From Proteromonas lacertae (Eukaryota > Sar > Bigyra > Opalinata > Proteromonadidae), in NCBI GenBank assembly GCA_002245135.1, contig NGBS01001161.1, forward strand, positions 62,001 to 126,000: 64,000 nucleotides of DNA. Reading direction: 5' to 3'. Positions 50,413 to 60,900 of this stretch are shown here, in pieces. Both the position numbers and the translations under genes were made by a program. The number at the start of each line of letters is the position of its first letter. The first letter of the stretch is position 1. The notes under the pieces are model-generated. The model was given only the letters and a program-made list of their open reading frames with translations, had not been told where the DNA came from and searched no databases.

Positions 50413-51853
50413 TTAATTTAAATCCCATAGATTTCTAACTCTTTCTACTTCCTGTTTTCTAGCTACTGGTAATGGTGTACTAATTATTATTAAAAAGAAT
50501 ATAGAAATACTATTTTTCATGTTGTTCTTCCATTAATTTACATGTTTTGTATTGTAAATCAATTGTTTTATCATTAAACTCCCTAATTATCTTAACAAAT
50601 TCTACATTCTTCTCAATAATGCTAGGATCAACTAAAGAATAAACTGCATCATCTTCACATTTATTCATTTTACTAATAGATTCAGAAATATTGTTTAATA
50701 TCGGTAGAATTTTCAACATATATTCTTTATTATTCATCTCTTTAAACAAGATGTAACATTCAGAACTGTTAGGTCTACTTGTTATTGGTTTATAAATACT
50801 CCAATACTTGAATATTGGAATTATAATATACAACAACGAAGTCATCAAAATTGATCTACAACCAAAACATTTACATATAACAATATTATCTTCAATTTTT
50901 GATATTTGAATACTAATATTTAATTCACAAATAAAAAGTTGAAACAATTTCAAATATGTCTCAGAATAATTATCATTTAATGCTCCATCACATGTTATTA
51001 AATTTACTCCATCTTTATTCTCCTCTAAAATTTTTTGAACAAAATATTCCCTATTATTTTGATCTGTTATATCACCATTACATTTTTCATTATTATTTCC
51101 ATAAATAATTTGAAATTTGGATGTTGAATATTTAATCTTATTTGAATAATTCTCATTCTCAAAATACCAATTATATGATTTTTCATTTTCTTTTATATTT
51201 CTATCTATTTTCAATGTTATACCATAACCTTTACAATCTTTTATTTTATATTTATCACATGCTGAGAGTATATATTCTATAAAACCACCTGGTCCTCCAC
51301 ATACATCAGCATATCTAAATGATTCAGTTGATGAAGTTAAAAAGTGTAATAAATAATTAAATTCTACTAACTTTAATGCTGATCTATTGATAAATCCACC
51401 TTTTTGAAGTGAAGAAAAAGGATTACAATGATCTCTAATTGAACAATAATCTCTCTTTTCAAAATCTTTGAAATAATTATGAAATGATGATAATTCTGAT
51501 AAAATTTCAGGTTTAGAATATAACTATCATTGTATAATGACTATTTATTATATATACAGGTATTGAATTGGATATATATTCTTTTAAACTAATTAATTCA
51601 ACATTTGGTTCTTCAATAACTGATGAATTATGCCACTTAATCGGTTCAGGATTATATCTACCTAAATAAAAATAAAATTGCTTATATTTACTATATACAA
51701 TTAAGCTTTTTACGTTTATTGGATGTATTTTTATAAATGAGTGGTCTTTTAGTATATTCAGATAAATATTCCTATAAATTCATTTATATATATTCCTTCA
51801 AATTAATGATATTATTTTTATACCTCTACAGTATCAGGTAATGATTCTATCAT
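50413..51853 (-). CDS. CMTR1: Cap-1 mRNA 2'-O-ribose methyltransferase (CMTR1-like)
   Basis: FtsJ-fold enzyme that methylates the 2'-OH of the first transcribed nucleotide. ATG at 51851-51853 (MIESLPDTVEEYLSEY), stop at 50413-50415, about 430 residues in five exons. The core reads GGFINRSALKLVEFN (family FLNRAAMKMA; catalytic Lys), FRYADVCGGPGGFIEYIL (SAM site, family FADVCAGPGGFSEYVL), LITCDGALNDN (catalytic Asp), NIVICKCFG (family HFICKTFD; Lys) and YKPITSRPNSSECYILFK (family FKPITSRPANSERYVV). It lacks the G-patch and WW domains of animal CMTR1. Its start codon overlaps that of the divergent gene on the other strand. Confidence 0.88.
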
Positions 51854-53187
51854 GTTTTTTAATTTCTTGGTTAATCAAAAGAGTTATCAGGAGCACCCCA
51901 AATTAAAATCTATTAAATACATGCAATCTCCTCACATTGATGATCCAAATTCCCCAGAAACGGTACAAATTGTTGATAGCAATGAGAAAAATGTAAGTGA
52001 AATGGATGTATTCGCTTATATGTGCAGAGATCGACTAACTGAAACAGAAAAAGAAAATTATTATGAAAGAGCGAAAGATATTGTTGAACAAAACATGTTA
52101 GATGATCCAGATTTTTGCAATAAAGGGAATGGAAGACAAAAAGAAGATGAAGCTTATTATTTAGAAATGGAAGAAAAAACTCATGAAGCAGAGAGTAAAA
52201 TATTTATGGAAGAAGAATTAACAAATGCTTGTGATACGTTGCTGTCAATAATGCAGACTATTCGCTCAATTCTAGTTCCTCCTCATAAAGAAACATCTTC
52301 AACAACAGAAACAATCACCTCACCATCCCCATCAACACCTATGAGTGATTCATTCGATGATTCAGAAAACATAAATAATAGTGATTCAATCGGAGTAGAT
52401 TTTACAGGAACATTATTAATAAACAGTATATCAACAGATGAGGAATTTACACTTGATTTGACTCCAGGAACAAATAATATTCTACAAGGTAAAGTAAAAA
52501 TAAGAGGATGTAATATAATTGAAGGGAAAATCGTTATAGAAGATTCTAGATATTTACACACACCTGCTCATTTTTCAATATCACCAGCATTACCATATTC
52601 ATTATTTCAACTAAAAGATTGTAAAAATTATGTGACAAAAATAACATTCATTTTAAACCATTTAAAAAAACATGATTCAACACTCTCAACAACTGAGATT
52701 GGTACAGTATTTATTTATTATTTTATTTTATATAGCAAATTGCAGATATTCGATTAACAATACAACAAGCAGAGACAGTTTTATTAAACAGATATCAGTA
52801 TTCACCATTATCTCCTTTTACAGTATCTAATTCGAATACATCTTTTAAAGTTGGAGCTAATGAGACAGCTATTGTTGATTTTTCAGTATTTTCTTATATA
52901 CATATTAATTATATTTTATTTTGATTTAGATATTTAGAGCTTGTCTGAGAGTTGCTGTTGTATTTCTATCAGATAATATAAATTCAACAAAAATCAATCC
53001 AAATACAGATCCTTTGAAAGGATCAATTGTTCATTCAAATGTAATGCTTAAAAGTAAAGTATATCATGTTGAAGATGAGTTGTACTTCTGTTATAATGTA
53101 AAGAACTTGTTTAAAGTATCAGAATTGTTACATACTGCACATTTGCTGATTGATGTTCTACAGAATAACTATAATAATGTATTTTAG
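51852..53187 (+). CDS. Possible Rogdi/Rav2-like protein (V-ATPase assembly)
   Basis: About 420 residues in three exons; introns of 28-45 nt near 52707 and 52888. An acidic helical N-terminus (ETEKENYYERAKDIVEQN) is followed by a Ser/Thr-rich linker, a beta segment (DFTGTLLINSISTDEEFTL) and long helices. The order and pattern (SPALPYSLFQLKDCKNYVTK; VDFSIFRACLRVAVVFL; GSIVHSNVMLKSKVYHVED; LLHTAHLLIDVLQNN) resemble Rogdi, the RAVE/Rabconnectin subunit that reassembles V-ATPase. This is by pattern only and needs a profile search. The ATG at 51852 overlaps the opposite-strand CMTR1 start; an internal Met near 51921 is an alternative. Confidence 0.55.
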
Positions 53188-53257
53188 CTGTTTTTTTGTT
53201 TTTGTACAGAACTTTATAGAAAAATCAATACATTTCTTGAAATTTCTTCTATTGTTT

Positions 53258-54795
53258 ATGATGGATTCACAGCCTTTAGAAGCTAAAAAATCGCATTTTA
53301 AATTTCAGAAGAGATATTTAGTGTCTGTTATGTGTCATATAGCTTTATTTATCGTATATCAACTAATTTTCTTTTAATTAGGTTTACTTTATGAGAGTTG
53401 ACATGTCAGTGACTGCTATTCCAATGATGGATGAGTATGGATGGTCTAGTATCTATTTTACATATACTTTTTCTTAGAACAGATGAAATCCTATATTCTA
53501 TCATCATTCTTTTGGGGTTATATTGTTTTGCAAATACCATCTGGATGGTTAGCAACGAAATATGGAGGAGTATATCTTTTTTCAAATGATTTTTGTTCAT
53601 TTTGTTCTCTTTCATTGTAATTACTCCAGTATTAGGTGTTGGCGTATTTATGACAACGGTGTTAACATTTTTAATACCAGTATGTGCTAAATATCCATGG
53701 TTATTAATGATTAATCGATTCTTTGTTGGATTATTTGAAGCAACATCATATCCAACAATTCATGCAATTTTAACTAGTTGGTGTCCTTTCAAAGAGCGAA
53801 GTACTCATGTAGGATTCATTTGGTGTGGTGCTTCGTTAGGAACTGCGTTTGGAATGCCATTTGCAGGTGTATTATGTGATAAATGGGGTTGGAGAAGTGT
53901 TTATTATGTTTATGGCTTTCTAGGAATAATTTGGGCAATATTTTGGTTTTTGTTAATTAAATCTGATCCTGCTAAAGACAAGCATGTTTCTGTAGAAGAA
54001 TTAAATTATATTGAAAGTGAAACAAACAATGATATAAGTAATTCCTTAATAAAAAATGATAATGATAATCTTCTAATAGCAGTAACAGCAACAGAAGAAT
54101 CTAATTTGTTAGATGAAACAAAAGTTAAATCTAATGACAGAAATAAATCATCATTTACTGATAAACCAGTTCCATGGTTGGGATTTATAACAAATACATC
54201 AGCATTAGTATCAGTGATGAGTCATTTTACATGTAATTGGTGTTTTTATCAATTAGTTACATATATGCCAACGTATATGAAAGAAGTATTAAATGTTGAT
54301 GTAGCTAAAGCAGCTTATGTTTCCATGTATCCTTATCTATTTATTGCTTTTGTCAACGTGTTTGGTGCAATTTTAGCTGATTATATATTAGCAAAAAATG
54401 TGATTAGTAAAGTTTATCTTAGAAAAAGTCTATTTGTATTTGGAGTTATTTCAGCAGGTTTATTTCTAATGTTATCTTCATTTTCAACTTCAAAAATTCC
54501 ATGTGTTCTTTTTATGACATTATCTGTTGGATTATCTGGATTTGCTACACTTGGTTATTCACCAAATATCTTGGAAATTAGTCCAAGATTTGGTGGAATA
54601 TTATTAGGAATAGCTAATACATTAGGTGCATTACCAGGTATTGTAGCTCCAATTATAGTTGGTGTTATTACTACTCAATATCCTGGTGCAAAAGGATGGC
54701 ATTTTAGTTTTTTAATCCCAACATGTTTGTATGTGTTTTCTGCTATTGTTTTTCTACTTTTTGCTAAAGTTACTCCTCAACCTGATCTTAATTAG
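53258..54795 (+). CDS. SLC17-type (anion:cation symporter) MFS transporter with an AT-AC intron
   Basis: Twelve-helix major facilitator, about 475 residues; tandem ATG at 53258/53261 (MMDSQPLEAKKSHFKF). Family signatures: YFMRVDMSVTAIPMMDEYGW, ILSSFFWGYIVLQIPSGWLA, NRFFVGLFEATSYPTIHAI, WGWRSVYYVYGFLGIIWAI and TLGALPGIVAPIIVGVIT, as in sialin and phosphate transporters (SLC17). Introns: 28 nt near 53354, ~29 nt near 53449, and an AT-AC intron at 53572-53624 that gives KYGG-VPVLGVGVFMTTV. A Ser/Asn-rich cytosolic loop lies between helices 6 and 7. The likely substrate is an organic anion; the exact one cannot be told. Confidence 0.88.
53572..53624 (+). other. Putative U12-type AT-AC intron in the SLC17 gene (53 nt)
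   Basis: 5' end ATATCTTTTTTC, 3' end TGTAATTAC, with a pyrimidine-rich CTCTTTCAT at the branch position. The only nearby GT-AG choice (GTATATC...CCAG) runs into a stop at once; the AT-AC choice keeps the frame and the family sequence. Confidence 0.75.
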
Positions 54796-54889
54796 ATAAT
54801 TATATATTATTATTTAATTGGTGTTATGATGTTAATAATTTATTTAATTCAATTCAAAAAACAAATATATATATTAATATATTTCATTT

Positions 54890-55983
54890 TTAATTATAAG
54901 TTCTCCAATCAGTATATTCAGATGGTTTGGTTTTCAATATATCATCTATCTCTTTCATTATTTCATCAGTCAATTTGGGTAAAACTTCCAAACATTTTAA
55001 ATCTTCCTCAAGTTGTTCTTTCTTTGTTGCTCCTAATAACATCACACTCACATTCTTATTCTTTAACACCCATGCTAAATTTAATAAACTCAAACTACAT
55101 CCCAACTTATCACTCACTTTCTTTAATTCTTTTAATGCATTGTTTAATTCATCCAATGTTTTGAAAGGACTATCATCTAAAATTATTCCACTTAAAAAGT
55201 CTTTCCATCCAGGTATATCTAATCTACTTCCTTTTGGTATTCCATTAATGTATTTTCCACTTAATACTCCACTTGATAATGGAGACCAAATTGTCAAACC
55301 AAGTTTATCACTTTCATATAAATAGCTAAACTCTTTTTCTACTTTTGTACGATGTATTGAGTTGTATTGTGGTTGTTCAACCACTGGACCAATTAAACCT
55401 AAACGATGACTTATCTCTTACACTTAAATTAAAGAATATAAATATTATATTTGTAAAAAAGAAAAATGATATAATTGCTCTAGTGATTTGATCAGCACTC
55501 CATTCACTTGTTCCCCAATATAAAGCCATTCCTTTGTTAATTACATAATCAAATGCTCTTACTATCTCTTCAATTGGAGTAAATTTATCAGGTCTATGGC
55601 AGAATACTACATCTACATATTCCTAAATCCAATCTTTTTAAGGAATCTGTTAATCCTTCAATTATATGTTTTCTAGATAAGCCTTTTTCATTCACATATC
55701 TTGTTTCACCATTTGGTACTACACCCCAGAATAACTTGGTTGATAAAACATAACCACTTCTTCTCACTCCTAATTGTTTTAAGGCTTTACCAACAATCTC
55801 TTCAGATATACCATTACCATATATTTCAGCAGTATCAAAGAAGTTTATACCACTTTCAAAGGCTTTCTTTATTAATTCTATACCAACTTTCTCATCTACT
55901 TGAACTCCATAGATATAAGTACCAAATCCAATTCGAGATACTTTTAAACCTGTATTTCCCAAGAAACTATATTCCATTGCCAT
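54890..55983 (-). CDS. Aldo/keto reductase of the AKR6 (Kv-beta-like) type
   Basis: About 330 residues. ATG at 55981-55983 ([18 protein letters not shown]). Catalytic residues: Asp and Tyr in [11 protein letters not shown], Lys in LSTKLFWG, His in CHRPDKF. Cofactor motifs [18 protein letters not shown] and [16 protein letters not shown] match Kv-beta and its bacterial relatives. A single extra base near 55623 interrupts the frame between SLKRLDL and [12 protein letters not shown]. Near 55415-55472 a 58-nt insertion with no GT donor starts ATATCATTTTTC (possible U12-type intron). It is unlike the two reductases at 18-21 kb (different AKR branch). Stop at 54890-54892. Confidence 0.82.
55415..55472 (-). 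other. Possible U12-type AT-AG intron in AKR6 (about 58 nt)
   Basis: 5' ATATCATTTTTC after the codons for RAI, branch-like TTCTTTAAT, then AAG/GAG near the join to [10 protein letters not shown]. The exact 3' end is unsettled because the frame works only with GAG as the terminus, or with one stray base. Confidence 0.5.
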
Positions 55984-56496
55984 TTTAGATTAAAAGATAT
56001 AAGGATGAATCTTTTATTGAATTTTGAATTTTGTTAAATGAAATTATCTTTACAAAACACATATTATCTTTATAAACACTTACATTTGTATACTTGAAAC
56101 GCATCATTTTGAATTTGTATATCCTATACATTGATATATACATTCATGACGTTGAAGACGAGCATATTATTTGTGTACAATATAACTCATCTGTTTAAAT
56201 CATAATATAACATTTAAGAAAACATAGAAACTCATTATTAACAATAACATTACTCTATTACTTCTAAATATGCCAATCTATTTGCAGATAAGATTGTAAC
56301 TCTTTTGTACTTTAAAGACATTTGAATACATTTCTATATTTCAATTTACGATATTTCAAAGGAAATATTCATAACATCAAGTATATAAATAAAAAAAGAA
56401 AATGAAATGATTTGAAGTAATCAAACCTATATGATATAAAAACAATAAATAACCAAAACAACATCCTTAAACCAAGAAAATAATACAAATTATTAT
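55984..56496. other. Intergenic region
   Basis: About 510 AT-rich bases between the AKR6 promoter and the 3' end of the acyltransferase gene. No open frame of note and no tRNA-like cloverleaf was seen. Confidence 0.4.
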
Positions 56497-57759
56497 TTAT
56501 ATTTTCATCAACTCTTCAACTGTAACATTTCTATTCTCTTCTTTCACACAATATTTCATCATTTTTATTATATCTTCTACATAGTTCTTCATTTCTTCAT
56601 CAGTAAATTGGGGATAAATATAATCATTACTAATATAGCAGCCAGTTCCAGCAATAGTGAAAGAAAACATTACCATACCATCATTATTTGGGTTATCAAC
56701 ATTAGAAGCTAAGAAATTTTGACTTAAAACATCAAATGAAAATTTACCTTCATAATGTTTTTGATTTGGTCTTCTACCCATTGTACAACATGTTATAGTA
56801 TGTTTTGGACACTGTCGATAATCATCAGCTAAAAAGAAATCATATAATTGTTGTTTTTCTTCTATTGCAGTATGTAATTGCTTTGTTAAATCAACACAAA
56901 TATCAACGATCTTATCTTCTTTATTTATTTTCTTTAATACATAAGAAAAGAATCCACCACATAATATATCATCATCTAATACAGGAGGATCAAATTCTGC
57001 TCTTCCTCGAGATGTTGCCATTGAATGGAACAGTATTGATTTTGAAAAATCATCTATCTTAAACATCTTCATTTGACTTAATAATGTTGTTATCCACAAT
57101 AAACCTTGGAAACTGCAATGAACATCATGAGTGTATTTCAAGATTTCTTTTAAATCATTTTCAACAATTAAACCTGTATAAACACGACTATACATCTTAG
57201 AAGGATCTTTACATTCATGCAAATAAGTTGGTAAGGCTAGTGTTGGAATAGTTTTATCAATATTATAATCTTTGATAGTAACTTCTTTTGGAATCTTCAT
57301 TCTACCTTGTGCTGAAACATAACTATGAACTTTTGGTTCAACAGTTGGATCGCATAAATGCAAGCATAGCTTATGACATAAATCAGTACATGAAATTCCA
57401 TCTACCATACCGTGATTGTAAATTCCTATAATTTCGCTCTCTTTTTTCTCTTTGTTAGCATAAATAAAATATTGTGATGTGTTATTGCATCGTTTATGGG
57501 TTGCCTTCTTTATATCATCCCAATATTCTTCATCTGAACAAGATTTCTCGAAATAATGCACTGGTGGATGGTAATTGTCTTTATATTCCAATATATCAGT
57601 ACCTTCTCTATATTCTGAAGACAAAAAGGAGTATTCTTTAGTAAGAATGTAAATTGCTTCTTCTATTTGCTCTTTACTTACATATTTGTTGATTTGGAGC
57701 TTCCAACTGCAGGAGCATACACGAACTATTGATTCGTATCTAGTTAATTCAGCAGACAT
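56497..57759 (-). CDS. Condensation-domain-like acyltransferase (alcohol acetyltransferase/PapA type), intronless
   Basis: 420 residues in one uninterrupted frame; ATG at 57757-57759 (MSAELTRYESIVRVCS), stop at 56497-56499. The HxxxDG catalytic motif of the chloramphenicol-acetyltransferase/condensation fold is present as YNHGMVDGISCTDLCH near residue 115, with Asn in place of the first His of HHxxxDG. The second half has the expected bridge region (SILFHSMATSRGRAEFDP; FAITCCTMGRRP-like turn; FSFTIAGTGCYISND). The enzyme should transfer an acyl group to an alcohol or amine, for instance as an alcohol O-acetyltransferase; there is no carrier-protein or adenylation domain, so it is not an NRPS. 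It has no intron, unlike nearly all neighbours. Confidence 0.78.
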   Translation of the reverse strand: MSAELTRYESIVRVCSCSWKLQINKYVSKEQIEEAIYILTKEYSFLSSEYREGTDILEYKDNYHPPVHYFEKSCSDEEYWDDIKKATHKRCNNTSQYFIYANKEKKESEIIGIYNHGMVDGISCTDLCHKLCLHLCDPTVEPKVHSYVSAQGRMKIPKEVTIKDYNIDKTIPTLALPTYLHECKDPSKMYSRVYTGLIVENDLKEILKYTHDVHCSFQGLLWITTLLSQMKMFKIDDFSKSILFHSMATSRGRAEFDPPVLDDDILCGGFFSYVLKKINKEDKIVDICVDLTKQLHTAIEEKQQLYDFFLADDYRQCPKHTITCCTMGRRPNQKHYEGKFSFDVLSQNFLASNVDNPNNDGMVMFSFTIAGTGCYISNDYIYPQFTDEEMKNYVEDIIKMMKYCVKEENRNVTVEELMKI

Positions 57760-57918
57760 GATAATAAAAATGATATACAGATAAGAATAATCTAGAAATT
57801 GTAAAGATGTTTACAAAACACTTCAAAAATTGTTTTTTAGCTTTTTATAAACCCCGTAACGATAAAATATTTATTTAAAAAATATAAATGGATTAAATTG
57901 TAAAAAATGAATTAGATT

Positions 57919-60900
57919 TTAAGCTTCATCTGGATCTTTATTACCTTCATCAGCGAAGAATAAAAATACATCATCTAATGTGGTTTCTAAAATTGAATAT
58001 TCATCAATTGATAATTTTTCTTTATTATTCTCCAATTCTTCAAAAATCTTTGAAAATTGAATATTTCCTTCATTTATCTATTTATTATTATTATTAAATC
58101 ATGATACATGATATATTCGAATTATTGAACTACTTTGAGAGGTTAAAACACCCTTTGGATATAATTCTTGAATCATCTTTTCTACTTCTTTTTGATTTTC
58201 TTCAAGATTATTCACATTCTCTATTTAATAATAATTATAATAATAATATACTATTTAATCTCACTGTTAAGAAATATCCATTACCATAATCTCTCTTCAA
58301 ATCAGCACTTGTTCCTAAACATCTCATATTTCCATGAGTTAAGATTCCTATTCTATTACACAAGGTTTCAGCTTCTTCCATTGAATGAGTTGTTAATACT
58401 ATCACTTTACCATTCTCTCTGATATCTTCAATAAAATTCCATAAACTTCTTCTTGTGATTGGATCCATTCCTGTACTTGGCTCATCTAAAAATACTACTT
58501 TAGGATTTCCTATCAATGATAATAATACACTCATTCTTCTTTTGTTTCCACCACTTAAACTAGTAATTCGACTATTTTTCTTCTCAGTTAGATTTACACT
58601 TTCAAGGTAATCCTTTATAAGCCTTTTTCTCGTATCTTTTTCAATTCCAAATAATAAAGTATAACCATTCAAATATTCCAAAGGTGTGAGTGAATCATAT
58701 AAAGCATCAAATTGTGGGCAAACTCCTAAACTACTTCTAGCTTTTTCTAATTCATTTGTTATACTATAATGATTAATATAACCTTCTCCTTCAGATGCTA
58801 TTTCTATTCCTGTTAAGATTTTTATCAATGTTGTCTTACCTGCTCCATTTTCACCTAATAAACCAAATAATTCTCCTGTTCCTATTCCTAATGATAATCT
58901 ATTCACTGCTTGGAAGTATTTACCATCACTCTTTTTAAATACTTTGGATAATTCTTTTATATGAATTAAATCATATTTTGATGAATCATTTCCTTTTTCT
59001 TTAATTCTTTCTACTTCTCTTTCAACATTTTCATCTCCTCTCTCTTCATTTCCTTTCTCTAAATCCACTTTTGTTGATTTGAAAAATGTAGCTGATTTTT
59101 TCTTTTCTAATTTAAATTGCCACTCAGGTAGATATATTTCTACATAATACAGAACCAAACTGAAAAGAATAATCTCAACAAGGAAAATAATAAACATAAA
59201 AATCAGATCTTTATCAGGATCAAATAAATCTTTAAACGAATATGGAACACCTGTCTTCGCTGCTGATTCTAATAATGCTAATTCATAATAATAATAATAA
59301 TAATAATAATAATGTATACAAAATGCTCTATATATTCCATATGGTGGTAGTATTCCACATAAATTCATTACTAATTTAGATGGATTAGTAGTAAAAGAAG
59401 TAAATAGCCAAGGAACTAATGTCATAAATTGAATAACCTCGCCATGCCACTGTTGAACAGCCTATTATACATTATATCTATTTAAAGATACTTGTAAAGA
59501 TCTGAATGGTAATATGGACACATATCCAAATACAGCTGAAAGAGGTGAATAAAGTATTACCATTAATACAAATGCAAAGAAATTGTTATCTGTAACTCCT
59601 TTGAACGAAAAACAAGCCATTATTATAATACAAATAATGAATGGTATAAGTGTTGTAATTGTATCAACAACAGCATGAGATAGCCAATATATTTTTCTAT
59701 TCAAAGATGATATTAACAATTGACTTTTTATATTTTTAGACTTTTCTCTAGCAATATTTTCACCATATATACTACAGATAAAACCAAATATTGAAGCAAT
59801 AATGATCATTACACCTCCATTCGCAAAGGAAATACCTGTAGTAGGAGATATAACAGTCTATTACATAATATATTACACAAATTATAACTATACATCTTTC
59901 ATTCTCATATGTTTTACATTTATTTCTTTCCCATTACTTACTTTTCTATAATAACTATTGTAAAACAAATAAGTGATTGCTCTACTATTATAATTGATAT
60001 TACCATTAGCTATTACATTTAGTCCATTATCATCATATAAACAAAATGGAATTATTTTATTATTGTAATTAGTATTTCTTTCGTATGTATCTACTCTTAT
60101 TTTCTCTATTTCATCTCTTGTAACAAGTTTAAATTCGTAATTATCAGGAAATTGTTCTTTTATATTTGAAACGAGAGTATCAATTGAAGGTGATGAAACA
60201 TATGGAACAAACAGTCTAAATGATATATCAAAATATTAGAATACTTTTCACTTGAATATTGATGAGGATATTTACTCACTTCAAATTCATATTCATTTAA
60301 ATCCTAGATCAATTATAATCAAATTATATGTAAAATATAATATTATATACCCTTAAAACTGTTAAATCTATTACACTACATACAAGCGCCATAATGATGG
60401 GATAATAAATGGCAAACATTGTATTCCAACCTTCTCTCATCTGAGTCTTTGATAGCATATAACAGAATCCTTTAAATTGATTCCATAAAGACATATTAAC
60501 AGTATAATCCAATAATTTCACTTTTACTCTTGATTCTGATTTCCTAATTTTATCAACAGTTTCATTCTTTATTCCTTCTGCCATTTCAATTTCAGTTGTT
60601 TTAGAATCTGGAGACTGTATATCAGGGGATTGTGTATCTGGAGATATAGAATTTGAATTAAGCTCTTGCTTACTCCTCTTATCTAATTCAACGAATACAT
60701 CTTCTAAACTTGGCATTGTCATTGAGATTGATCCAAAATGTAATTCTTCTTTTTTCTCTTCCAATTTCTTAAATAATGTTGATAATTTTGATCCTATCTT
60801 CTAATGGTAAGATATATTTCAATTGCACTTCCATTATCATTCACTCTCTTATATTCAATTATCTCTTTTATTGTTTCATTCAATTTTTCTATCTCACAAT

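Noticed and set aside
53560-53640. Frameshift in the SLC17-type transporter
   Set aside because: An AT-AC intron explains the frame change without any indel.
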